NCBI GenBank assembly: GCA_963662155.1
Contig: OY759272.1
Coordinates: forward strand, 44,994,497-45,058,496
Reading direction: 5' to 3'
Source: Lamellibrachia columna
Lineage: Eukaryota > Annelida > Polychaeta > Sabellida > Siboglinidae
DNA: 64,000 nt
Numbering within the stretch: position 1 is the first letter of the stretch; each line of letters begins with the position of its first letter. Position numbers and translations under genes: made by a program. Positions 49,109-59,171 of the stretch are shown here, piece by piece. The notes under the pieces are model-generated. The model worked only from the letters and a program-made list of their open reading frames with translations, was not told where the DNA came from and ran no database searches.

Positions 49109-49197
49109 TGTAGCGGTTTAGTCAGTGGCCTTGACCTGTTACGATGATCGCTCCCTGACGGAGTTACGTGAACTAGAGTGATCGACTAACACGTATT
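49109..49197 (+). repeat. 3' LTR, truncated to 89 bp
   Basis: It starts TGTAGCGG after the purine tract and matches the 5' LTR up to ACGTATT, where an RTE fragment takes over. About 50 bases are missing. Confidence 0.85.
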
Positions 49198-49383
49198 TAC
49201 AAACACCAGACTGAAGTTCTTTCTGCTTCTCCAGGTACTTTTCTTGCATCACCGAAAGAGTAAATATGGGTTCCATTGTAGATTTTCCTTGTTGAAATCC
49301 GTATTGTCTTATGTTGATGTCTACTTCTCCCTCAATCTGTTTCCACCACTCGTTCGTACAATTTCATGCCATGGCACATAATC

Positions 49384-50785
49384 AGAGAATTACAGACCAG
49401 TGAGTTTAACGTCAGTGATTTGTAAATTATTAGAAAGGTTAATTAAAGACCATATGGTGGACTTCCTCGTTAAGCATAAATTATTAAATTCATCTCAACA
49501 TGGATTCCTTAAAGCGAGGTCATGCTTAACAAATATGTTATGTTTTTTGGAAGAAATCACTAAGTGGATAGACATGGGATCGCCAGTAGATATTATCTAC
49601 TTAGATTTTCAGAAAGCTTTTGACAAAGTGCCACATCAAAGATTGCTACTTAAATTAAAAGCCCATGGTATCGGGGATAGCATAACTGACTGGATAGAAC
49701 AATGGCTGACTGACAGAAGACAACGAGTTGTAGTAGATGGCGAAGTTTCAAATTGGAAATCGGTTTTGAGTGGGGTACCTCAAGGATCAGTATTAGGACC
49801 TATATTATTCTTAATTTATATCAATGACTTGGACGAGAGTATAACAAGTAACGTACTGAAATTTGCGGACGACACAAAACTGTTTAGAAAGGTTAATACT
49901 GATGGTGATAAACAACATTTACAAAACGATCTAGACAGATTAGTGAAATGGTCTGAGAAATGGCAGATGCTGTTCAATTTTGGGAAATGTAAATGCCTAC
50001 ATACAGGACATGGGAACTTGAATGTAAACTATAAAATGGGAGCTACTGTTCTTGGTACTACTGTAAAAGAAAAGGACTTAGGAGTTACAATAAGCGCTGA
50101 TATGAAAGTTTCAGAGCAGTGTGGTATTGCAGCTTCAAAGGGTAATCAAATTCTTGGATTGATTAGAAGAAACATAACATATAAGGGAAAAAAGTTAATT
50201 ATACCTCTTTATAAAGCAATAGTTAGACCTCATTTAGAATACTGTATACAAGCATGGAGACCATATCGTAAGAAGGATATAGATACGCTTGAACGCATAC
50301 AAAGGAGAGCAACTAAAATGATTCCAGAACTTAGAGACCTTAGTTATGAAGAACGCCTGAAAGAATGTGGTTTAACAACTCTAGAGACAAGGAGGTTAAG
50401 AGGAGATCAGATTGAAGTTTTTAAGATATTGAATGGGTATGAAAATATTGATAGAAATATGTTTTTCTCACTCAAGAAGGATAGCAGAATTAGAGGACAT
50501 GAGGTAAAATTAGTAAAGGATCAATGTAGATTGGACATCAGGAAGCACTCGTTCTCACAGAGGACAATAAATGAATGGAACAAACTGTCTACAGATTGTG
50601 TAACTGCTAGCAGCGTGAATATGTTTAAAAACAAGGTTGACACATATATCAGGAGGGCGGGTTATAAGTAGGTGAACATTGTTGGACTCTCGATAAGCCA
50701 ATGGCTTCCTTGTCCACTTGCCATCTGGGCCTTTGGCTTGGATGGCAAATCTTGTTAAATCTTGTTAAATCTTGTTAAATCTTAA
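49384..50785 (+). mobile_element. CR1-like LINE, 5'-truncated, RT open
   Basis: The insertion begins at ENYRPVSLTS, so the endonuclease and RT start are missing, and runs to a tail of 3.5 CTTGTTAAAT units (50,746-50,785), the short-tandem 3' end expected of the CR1 group. It is inserted in opposite orientation inside an RTE element. Confidence 0.92.
49400..50671 (+). CDS. CR1-like reverse transcriptase, open 423-codon frame
   Basis: Reverse transcription of LINE RNA. Visible in order: SSQHGFLKARSCLTN (residues about 31-45), DIIYLDFQKAFDKVPHQRL (about 64-82), SGVPQGSVLGPILFLIYINDL (about 122-142), the active site KFADDTKLF (about 150-158) with both Asp residues, then GNQILGLIRRN, KAIVRPHLEYCIQAW and the C-terminal block ending INEWNKLSTDC. 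The ATG is internal to the ancestral frame, which continues upstream in other copies. The absence of stops contrasts with the copies at 1, 32.3 and 38.3 kb and suggests a young insertion. It still lacks an endonuclease and so is not autonomous. Confidence 0.9.
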   Translation: MSLTSVICKLLERLIKDHMVDFLVKHKLLNSSQHGFLKARSCLTNMLCFLEEITKWIDMGSPVDIIYLDFQKAFDKVPHQRLLLKLKAHGIGDSITDWIEQWLTDRRQRVVVDGEVSNWKSVLSGVPQGSVLGPILFLIYINDLDESITSNVLKFADDTKLFRKVNTDGDKQHLQNDLDRLVKWSEKWQMLFNFGKCKCLHTGHGNLNVNYKMGATVLGTTVKEKDLGVTISADMKVSEQCGIAASKGNQILGLIRRNITYKGKKLIIPLYKAIVRPHLEYCIQAWRPYRKKDIDTLERIQRRATKMIPELRDLSYEERLKECGLTTLETRRLRGDQIEVFKILNGYENIDRNMFFSLKKDSRIRGHEVKLVKDQCRLDIRKHSFSQRTINEWNKLSTDCVTASSVNMFKNKVDTYIRRAGYK

Positions 50786-51180
50786 TGCCCCTAGCATTCC
50801 ATGGTGCTTCATTTCCCTTTGAAAATAGGTGTTATGTAGATTGTTTTCCATACCGATGGTATTCTCTCTTGAAAGGTTTTGTTCATGGTTTGGCACAAGG
50901 TGTCTGGAGATGACTTGTCTACAATCATCAAGATCGCCTTTGGAATATCGTCTGGTCCGCATGACTTTTTGTTCTTCATCTTCCGCAACTCTTTCTGCAT
51001 TTCTTCGATGGTAATGTATGGAACTGGGCCCTCCACTGCTGGTATTGGTTCAATGGGCTCCCTTAGGTTAGCTACATTCAACAGCTGGTGGAAGTATCGT
51101 CTCCATGTCTCACTGACCTCATGCGGATCTGTGATTATTTGCTTGATGTAGATATTGTCTCCTATGTCCAGTGCCTCCGG

Positions 51181-51770
51181 TAATTGTTCGATTAAAGTAT
51201 GTAAATGTATCGAAGATATTCAGAATAGTCTTATGTAGTGCATTAGTCTTCCTATAACAACTTGTTTTTTTATTTCGTTAACGCCGTTTACCAATGTTAT
51301 CTTTAAGCATTGTTGATTATTGTGTAAATTTAAAGGCAGTTCACATTGTACTACTATGAAACTTTGTTATCAGTCTCAAGTAACTATTACCGTTAGTTAT
51401 AGAAAAACACCTGAATGATTGATTGGTTGACTGAAACAGTTAATGTGTTCCCAGTTTTAGTAATAATTCGTCTTCTTGTGTCGTTTATTTGGTGAAGCAT
51501 GTGTATGTTAATAAACACTTAATACAGAATGTTATTATTACATATCCAAATTCGTTTTACCTTTGTAGAAATGTTCTTCGTCTTATAAAGACCACTTCAT
51601 GTAGTTACTCACCAGTTAGTACATTCCGTATCACTTTATTAAGAAATGTGGAAGTTAATAGAGAAATATTTTTCATATGTATCTCTAAGATCATATTAAA
51701 TATAATTTATCGGATTAATTACATTAATATAATGGAGAGTCCCGTCCATATAATGCAAAATTGCAAATGA
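51181..51770. other. No gene recognised
   Basis: AT-rich, short frames. May be the decayed 5' part of the following LINE. Confidence 0.4.
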
Positions 51771-53309
51771 AATGGCCTATGATAAACTATTCCTATCATA
51801 TTTAGGAGGTATGCAAAACAACAGTTTAAGTGATATATTATATATATATGATATTGAGATTAATAAATTACAAATAATACGTCGCTCATCTTATTATGAG
51901 ATTATGATTTTGACAAGTTTAATGATTTCTTTAAGAAAAACAAAGATAATTTTAGTATTTTAAGCACAAATATACAATCAATACATTCAAAATGTAGTGA
52001 ATTATTTGCACGTATTGAAGAACTAGATTGTATAAATGTTAAATGTAATGTACTATGTACACAATAGTCATGGAAAACGGAAGATTTTTTTCCCAATCTG
52101 CGTTGCATGGTTATATCGCTATAACCCAGTTTAAAAGTTGCACCAGTAAAGAAGTTTTAGTAATATATATTGGTAATAAATATAAAGCAGAACGAATTAT
52201 GCATCTTAATATATCAGAACATTGTGAAGGAATAATAATTAAAGTAAATATTGGTAATTAATCACAAACGTTAACTATTTTGAACATATAGAGTCCACCA
52301 AAGACACATAATGAACAAATAACTGCTTTTATAAATGAATTTTCATCAGCTGTAGTGTCATTGGAAAATAATAATGAACTATCTATTGCAGGATACTTTA
52401 ATATAAACTTACTCAAAATAAATGAAAATGAAACTAGCTATCTTAACATCACACAACCTTTACCAGCAAATATCTCTAACCACTAGACTTACAAGAACAA
52501 ACGTTACACTGATAGACAACTTGTTCCGTAAATTTGGTCAAGTTGTATTAGAAAATTCGGCAGGGGTATTATCTAAAAGATTATGTGATCATCAGCCATA
52601 CTTTATGATTTTATACATTACACAAAAGACAGAACATCGTCCTAAATATGTAAAAATAAATATATTAAGCACAGAGTCAATGCAGAATGTTAGACATACA
52701 ATTAAATCAGACGTAATTTACAATAAATCCCAAATGCTAATCTAAATTTAATATTTAAATATATTGCTAATCAAAGTAATAGCATTAAAAATATTGCTAA
52801 TAAATAAAAATTATTTGAATCTGCTATAATTAAATCATTAACTACATTAACAATCCAAGTGCTAAACACATGAATTTGTCCCGATAAACTCAAAATTGCC
52901 AAAGTAATTCCTATGTTTAAGAAAGATGATCCTACATTATTTTTAAAAATCAGGCCCAGTTCTCTACTTCCAACGATTGCTAAAGTAATAGAGAAAACAA
53001 TCAGTTATCATCATAGTTCAATTATGCTAAACTGCTTTCTACAATCATTATGGTTTTAGATCTAAACGTTCAACTGAATGTGTTGCACTAGAAGAAGCAG
53101 ATTGAATCGTAACGCAAATGGATAAAAATTCCAATAAACATATTTATCGGTCTTTCTAAAGCTTTTGACACCCTTGACGACATAATTAGTAACATTTTTA
53201 TTACACAAATTGTGATGTTATGGCAATGACGATGCAGGTCTATTTCTGTTCACATATTATTTAAATAATCGAAAACAGTATATTACAATTCAAGAAATAA
53301 AGTATATGT

Positions 53310-53315
<6 letters not shown>

Positions 53316-53398
<83 letters not shown>
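53316..53398. repeat. (AT)n array inside the L2-like LINE
   Basis: About 41 units. Follows QEIKYMYH codons of the RT. Confidence 0.97.
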
Positions 53399-53400
<2 letters not shown>

Positions 53401-53450
53401 TCTGCATACTTTGACATACATTTTAATATGCTACTGGCTTGTGAGAAGCC

Positions 53451-53498
<48 letters not shown>

Positions 53499-53549
53499 GG
53501 CTTCTCACAAGCCAGTAGCATATTATAATTGTCAATGTATGCAGATGAC
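53399..53549. repeat. Large inverted repeat around an (AT)n core
   Basis: The left arm at about 53,399-53,455 and right arm at about 53,490-53,549 are reverse complements. ATAAATGGCTTCTCACAAGC and the next 13 bases match perfectly, then CAATGTATGCAGATGA pairs with a slight gap. The core is (AT)n. The right arm is the native RT sequence before YADD, so the left arm is an inverted duplicate of it. Confidence 0.93.
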
Positions 53550-54260
53550 ACAACGTTATTTAGTACTTTAACATATTTTAGTAAAAACACTGAATATGTA
53601 ATAACTGCTGAACTTTCCAAAGTTGTTGAATGGCTAAATATAAATACAATATCACTAAATAAAACTAAATCTAAATATTATTTTCCATGTCACCAGTAAA
53701 GGAATACATTCCCCTGCACCTAAAATAGATAATAAAAATATATTGAAAAACTGGATTCAAACTTAAATTGAAAAAACAACATACAGAAACAATTTAATAA
53801 ATGTACAAAAAATACATATTAAATAGGTTAAAATATGTCTTACCTAGAAATATTGTTATATAACTCATTAATATTATCACATATAAACTATTGTATTATG
53901 GCATGGGGATACAAAGGAAAGATATGAATGAAAATTCAGGAACAAAAACTGTTCGTATAATAAATTTAAGTGGATATAATTCACATACTGTGCTACTTTT
54001 TAAGCAACTTAATTTGTTAGAGATAGATCAATTAAAGCTACAGGAAATAAAATTTTATTTTAAATACATTCATAGAAATGTACCTGTTTATTATTGAAAC
54101 TGGCAGATTACTCCAAATGTTAATAAACACCTTCTTGACACTTGGAATTCAAAAACTATACTGCAAGAACTAAACATGAATTTGCGAAAAACAATTCTTA
54201 AACATAATTTGCCATACGTATAAACGACACTTCTGAAACGGCACGAGAAGAAAACGGTTA

Positions 54261-55130
54261 ACTGACTGTGAAATAAGTAAAGATATTACTCATTTGAACC
54301 ATCCAGTCTGACGAGCAGGTTCACCCATGTACATCCATAGCCTGGAAGGCTTTACAATTTATGCAAAAAAAAATTTCCCATGAAAAAATCACATGTACCC
54401 TTCCAAATTGTTATTCATTTCACCAAAACCAGCGATGCTAATTGTTCATAAATGGATGGAAACTATAATATTCAAGTACATACACACATTTGATTATATC
54501 AGCAGGTATACAAAAAAAGTATTTTACTCACTGTACGGTATGTCATAAAGTGCCATTGTTGGATTAGGTGTGTATTGGTGGGGCCTGCTGCGCATTGCTA
54601 AGTTTATGTAGCAAGAGAAAACAAAACAAATATGGTTGGTAAAATGGCAATGCCCTTTAATAACATATGGTAAAATAGTTATATGCATGACAATGGGCAT
54701 TGCCGACGACCTAGCTAGATATAAAAAGCAATTCCCCTAACCTAGTAACAAGAATTGAACATATATGTCGATGGGGATTACCAAAAATTAACTAGCTAAG
54801 CGTAATAAATGTGGGGCCCAGAAACCACCCGTACAAACCCCACACAAAGCGCAGCAGACTCCAACGATAACAGTGGTTCCTGGGCATGGCAGAAGCTCAC
54901 TGCCTCCTGTGAGGAGTGCGGGCCAACCTCGCATTAATAACCTCAAACGTCATATATGGAACAAGAGAGGACAAAAGATGAGGAAGTTGCACGACTAATG
55001 GTGTGCGCCGTTGTGCATTGATTCAATGATAGATCCACACAAAGCCGTAAGAAAATTATAAAATTGGACAGCTGCGGCCCAAGCGAAAAATACAAACCAC
55101 AAATAAAATTCTAGCTGGTGCGAGCTAGTA
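54261..55130. other. No gene recognised; probable 3' flank of the YR retroelement
   Basis: Short frames only. The composition changes to more GC-rich from about 54,780, in keeping with the following element. Confidence 0.4.
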
Positions 55131-55134
55131 GCCA

Positions 55135-55330
55135 GATATAAGTTGGCGGAAGAATGAGACACAATTGAGAAAAACAATTTGCGAACTCCCTTGAAAAACC
55201 GTGAAACCTGTTTGGAAGACTCCGCGCCAGATAATGCTGGCGGAAGAATTATACACAATTAGAGAAAAACAATTTGTGAACTCCCTTGAAAAAACCGCGA
55301 AGCCCATTTGGAAGACGCCGCACACCAGGT
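55135..55330. repeat. Two-copy direct repeat of about 100 bp
   Basis: GGCGGAAGAAT, GAGAAAAACAATTTG(C/T)GAAC, CCCTTGAAAAA and TTTGGAAGAC occur in the same order twice. Could belong to the terminal repeats of the YR element. Confidence 0.85.
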
Positions 55331-55949
55331 CGGATGCCGTAACCCCGTCACTGTCTCACAGGGAAAGCCAAGTAAAGAAGAAACATAAGCAAAACCATCG
55401 TGTAAACATGCAGTAGCGATGACTGGCGAGTCGGCCCACGATTGAGGAAAGCATGACAGCATGCCGCGAGAGAGATATTCCCGCTCCCGGCCCAAAGCCG
55501 AAAAGCAGAACACGGGGACACGCTCACTCTACCGCCTCAACCAAAATGAAGAAAGGCTGGGCACGCCCCAGAACAACCACATGCTCACATCGCTAATAGC
55601 ATAAACAGAAAGTATAGACGTACCCGCCAGCAACTAGAAGCACTGCACACATATACACGTATCACATAATACATACATACTTATTTACATATGCAACTCA
55701 CAAAAAGTGACTAAAAATTTTAGTTAATACAGCGATATTGGGAATATTAGAGTAGGAAAAAAAAATTAAATTTAAAATTACCTACGAACAGTGGTTGTGA
55801 AAGAGATTGGCCGGTATTGCACCCCAACCCTCGGCCAAAAGCTGAAGAGCTGGGCAAACACAGAACCCGCAAATAACTTGAAACACCCCATCGAAAAGGA
55901 AGAAATGGAAAGCTGTACGCCTCCAAACGCCTCCCAACGCCAGGCTGAA

Positions 55950-56770
55950 AATGATATGGCAATGAAAGCTCACAGTGTTGCGGAAGATTTCCTACGGCCC
56001 GTCCATTGGATCTGTGCGTCAGAATATCCCTGAGCTGAGGCGTGAGTAGCTGCCCCGATACGGAAGCTGTTTGCCTTTATATTGAGTTGATGGAGAGAGG
56101 CCCAAGATAACGATGTGCGAACCAAAGTGGTGTTTGGCTTGTTGGAAAACTATGATGAGGGTGTCCGAAAGTACCGAGAGTTGTGACAATTTGATGTTAT
56201 TGCGGGAAGAAGTGACTTCCCCGATGCGAAGGAAAGCATGAAACATGAGTAGGTAGATAGCTCGGACGAAAGAGGCATGATAGGATGTCTGAGTCACATG
56301 ACCCGTGGAGTCGCACAGCGCGTGTAATATGGGTATAGTAATGGGGAGCCTAGAGTCAACATGGGAAAATTCCTTGTGAGCTCCAAGGAGGATGCGCCGG
56401 ACTAGAAAGTCACCTGTCGGATCCGGGAGGTGGAATAATTTGTGAAAAAAGGCGATGGCCGACATACGTGAAGTAAGAGAGGCCGGCGATGAGCCGTTAC
56501 GGAGGAGATGGCCGACATACGTGAAGTAAGAGAGGCCGGCGATGAGCCGTTACGGACGAGATGCGCAATAAACGTACACAATAAGGGAACGGAGGAAGGA
56601 AACCATGGCTTCCCGGGGAAATAGATCACAGCAAAGTCATGTAACTGGGTTGCCCACTGCGAATACATCGCCCGGGTAGAAGGAGCCAAAGATGCTGCAA
56701 CGAAGGCTCCTGCACTGTTCACCAAGGTAGGAATTCCGGCGGCAAATGGTCTGGGTCGCGATCGAGCCAA
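55950..56770 (-). pseudogene. YR retroelement tyrosine recombinase, frameshifted by a 53-bp duplication
   Basis: The N-terminal core-binding part reads SLAPSTRAMYSQWATQLHDF near 56,680. The catalytic part contains HAFLRIGEVTSS near 56,240 (first catalytic Arg) and, in another frame, RIGAATHASAQGYSDAQI near 56,050 (second Arg and His). A direct 53-bp duplication at 56,454-56,559 shifts the frame between the two parts. After the His box the sequence hits a stop and no Tyr is found at the expected place. Confidence 0.82.
56454..56559. repeat. 53-bp tandem duplication in the recombinase gene
   Basis: GATGGCCGACATACGTGAAG starts at 56,454 and again at 56,507. 53 is not a multiple of three. Confidence 0.95.
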
Positions 56771-56829
56771 GGAGCCCTCTGGTGCGCGGTCTCGTTCTGG
56801 AAACGAGACAGGGCATCGGCGATAACATT

Positions 56830-57460
56830 AGTTTTACCGGGAACATGTTTAGATGCAAAAAGTATGTTGTGTCTCATATAAACTACAACAAGTTATCTAA
56901 TCAGGTTCATGATCGTGACGTCCTTGGACGTGTGAGAACTAATCACAGATACGACACTCATATTGTCACACATAAACAGTAAACGCGAGTTATCCAGACG
57001 AGTCGCCCATAAACGGACATCTAACACTACAGGTAAAAGTTCCTTGATCGCGATATTGCTGGCAGACCAAGCACTGGAGAAGGATCCTTGGAACCACCGA
57101 CTGCCTAAAATTGCAGCAAACCCAGACCCACTGGCATCCGAAAACAATCGAATCCAGTTCGACGATGTCCACGTATTGGGAAGGCAGAAAGATACTCCGT
57201 TGAAAGAGACGAAACAGTTTCCAGGCGGACAAATCCTTTCGAGCTTCCCGGTTTAAGAGTATAAAATATGATTTACCCCGCACCCCTCGAGTAAGATCGA
57301 TAAGCCTCCGCAAAAAAGCCCTCCCGGGCACCACCACTCGACACGCGACATTGAGCGTGCCGATAAGTGACTGTAAGGCGAGCAATGTTGCCTTCTTCCG
57401 GCGAAAGAGTGCGTTTATCTTTAATTGTGCATCGACTAACTTATCTTGCGGCAGACGCAA
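56830..57460 (-). pseudogene. YR retroelement RT connection and RNase H
   Basis: Upstream part: ALQSLIGTLNVACRVVVPGRAFLRR, seen as LQSLIGTLNVACRVVVPGRA near 57,370-57,310, and REARKDLSAWKLF near 57,240. RNase H part in another frame: MFSDASGSGFAAILG at 57,147 (first Asp), IKELLPVVLDVRLW (Glu) and LFMCDNMSVV (Asp), so the acidic residues are present. A frameshift near 57,150 separates the two. Confidence 0.8.
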
Positions 57461-57599
57461 CTGGGTGGCAGTCGTGTCTACCTCAATGCCGTGTAATGCA
57501 GCTAATTATGTAGGGAGCACGGTTTTATTGGATTTGACGGGAATGTGAAGAGATGTAGCTAAACCCATGAAGGACTGGAGGCCAACCAAGCACTATTTA

Positions 57600-58427
57600 G
57601 ACGCAGAGAGTCCGAAAAAGATCCAATATATGTGACATGTGATGAATATGGAGTTTAGTTATAAGAATCCACTGCAACGCCTGAGCAAAATATTCAAAGG
57701 TTTGGCACGAAGTGCTACACCCCATGGGAAGACATTTATCAAAGTAATACTTCTCCTGCCATATCATGCCGAGCAGTCTATGGTCGGCGGGTTGTATAGG
57801 AATAATGCGGAAAGCGTATGTGATATCAGCCTAAGCCACAAGACACCCTTGCCCGATTTCACGGATAATCGACACACAGTCGTCTAACAGTTCATAATGG
57901 ACTTTGGAGTGTAACTTAGCTATGTGGGAATTGACACTGTTATCCTTAGGAAAGCTGATATCGTGGATTAATCGAAATTGGCCTGAGACTTTCTTGGGAA
58001 CAACACCAAGAGGAGAAAGCACTACGCCTACTGGCGAAGGATGTGTGAACGGGCCGGCAATACGACCCGCGGCTACTTCTTGGGCAAATTTGGTGGTAAC
58101 AAAGTGATGATGATCAATGGCGGAAAGATGGTTGACATGACCGGGAACGTGAGTGTCGCATGTTATAGTTGAAGGGATGCGGAAACCCACTGAAAAACCA
58201 CGGATCAAATGGTTCCGCTCACGCCTTGCGTACCCTCGTAGATACGTTGCCAGCTGATGGGGAAGCACTGGTGTTGGGAGGTTTGGGACTAGTGGTCTTA
58301 GTTTTGAGCATCCAGCAGGTGGCGCGGGGTGTCCCCGCTGTCCGCAGGGGTTACGTGCTGGAAGCGGCCATTTCTGAAGTGACATTCTCATCATCATTTC
58401 ATTGACATGCTGATGGAGTTTAGTCAA
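57600..58427 (-). pseudogene. YR retroelement reverse transcriptase
   Basis: Minus-strand reading gives HLIRGFSVGFRIP near 58,200, GPFTHPSPVGVVLSPLGVVP near 58,020, FRLIHDISFPKDNSVNSHI near 57,950, then ADITYAFRIIPIQPADHRLL near 57,800, YFDKCLPMG near 57,740 and HMSHILD at 57,630. The family usually has two Asp residues at this last site. Here the second is replaced by Leu in the frame read, so the enzyme looks inactive. A frame change lies near 57,840. Confidence 0.82.
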
Positions 58428-58737
58428 AATTAGACATTTCTAACTCTTTTAAAATGGCTGAACGTGTCATGCCCATCAATGTTTACCAATTTCTGCATGA
58501 ATTACTACGCACACGTGCATTGTGGTGAAAAAATTGCCAAAAATCCTTCCGCCAATTTGAAATCATCTAAAAATCCACAGTTACACTGCCAACATGTTCT
58601 ACCAGCAAACCTGCCAATGTGCCTGCTCAAATGCAGTTATGTCAGATGATATGATTTTTTTTAAATGACATACCTAAACTTACTGTGCCCTACATTCGTC
58701 TGTAACACACCAGGAAGTCTAACTGGGTCATGATCCC

Positions 58738-59055
58738 TATTCCACCGGCGGCACGGTGTGGGGCGGCACGGTGTGGGGCGGCACGGTGTGGGGCGGCACG
58801 GCGTGGGGCGGCACGGCGTGGGGCGGCACGGCGTGGGGCGGCACGGCGTGGGGCGGCACGGCGTGGGGCGACTGTCTGCGGCACGGTGTGGGGCGACTGT
58901 CTGCGGCACGGTGTGGGGCGGCACGGTGTGGGGCGACTGTCTGCGGCACGGTGTGGGGCGACTGTCTGCGGCACGGTGTGGGGCGACTGTCTGCGGCACG
59001 GTGTGGGGCGACTGTCTGCGGTACGGTGTGGGGCGACTGTCTGCGGAACCTGACT
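58738..59055. repeat. GC-rich minisatellite with 15-bp and 25-bp units
   Basis: At 58,745-58,870 a 15-bp unit (GGCGGCACGGTGTGG or GGCGGCACGGCGTGG) is repeated about eight times. From 58,866 the unit becomes 25 bp, by gain of ACTGTCTGCG inside the same 15-bp motif, with about seven copies and one 15-bp unit among them (58,918-58,932). Open frames on both strands result from the repeat. Confidence 0.95.
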
Positions 59056-59171
59056 GTCCGCGGTAGTCCCGAAAAGGCTGTCGCGGGTGTCTGTGTGTCC
59101 CAATTGGTGGCATGCCAGGGCAGCACGCAGCCATTGTCCAACGTTGGTGATGGGTGTTGCCCGTGGTTGCG

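Larger units (their letters stand above)
46843..49197 (+). mobile_element. Ty3/gypsy LTR retrotransposon, internally deleted
   Basis: The 5' LTR (46,843-46,981) and truncated 3' LTR (49,109-49,197) frame a pol remnant. Right after the 5' LTR comes a primer-binding-like site, TTGGTGACCCTGACG. The sequence then passes straight into the end of the reverse transcriptase, so gag, protease and the RT active site are missing. A purine tract, GGAAGGGG, precedes the 3' LTR. Without gag it could move only with help from another copy. Confidence 0.92.
49198..51180 (-). mobile_element. RTE-type LINE split by a nested CR1-like LINE
   Basis: Right part (50,786-51,180, minus): IEEMQKELRKMKNKKSCGPD near 50,960-51,020 and TPIFKGK at 50,809-50,829. 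Left part (49,198-49,383, minus): CHGMKLYERVVE near 49,345 and the YGFQQGKSTMEP region near 49,290, here with indels. In RTE proteins these two blocks are adjacent, so one element was interrupted by insertion of the CR1-like copy. Both outer ends are truncated. Confidence 0.88.
51771..54260 (+). mobile_element. L2-like LINE, heavily decayed (EN, RT, C-terminus)
   Basis: Endonuclease signs are IAGYFNINLLKINEN near 52,390 (ancestrally GDFNI) and SKRLCDHQPYF near 52,575 (SDH-type motif). RT signs are SSLLPTIAKVIEKTIS near 52,960, STECVAL-like codons near 53,070, FDTLDD near 53,165 and MYADDTTLFSTL at 53,535-53,570. Near the C-terminus come HINYCIMAWGYKGK at 53,884 and RIINLSGYNSHTVLLFK at 53,960. 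Stops and shifts are frequent. The RT middle (VPQGSILGP region) has been replaced by an AT array and an inverted segment. Confidence 0.82.
54780..58430 (-). mobile_element. Tyrosine-recombinase retrotransposon (DIRS/Ngaro type), decayed
   Basis: On the minus strand the order is reverse transcriptase (58,427-57,600), RT connection and RNase H (57,460-56,830), then tyrosine recombinase (56,770-55,950). This order and the use of a recombinase in place of integrase define YR retrotransposons. The downstream segment 54,780-55,740 carries direct repeats. The outer boundaries are uncertain, since DIRS inverted and Ngaro split-direct termini could not be distinguished by eye. Confidence 0.8.
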
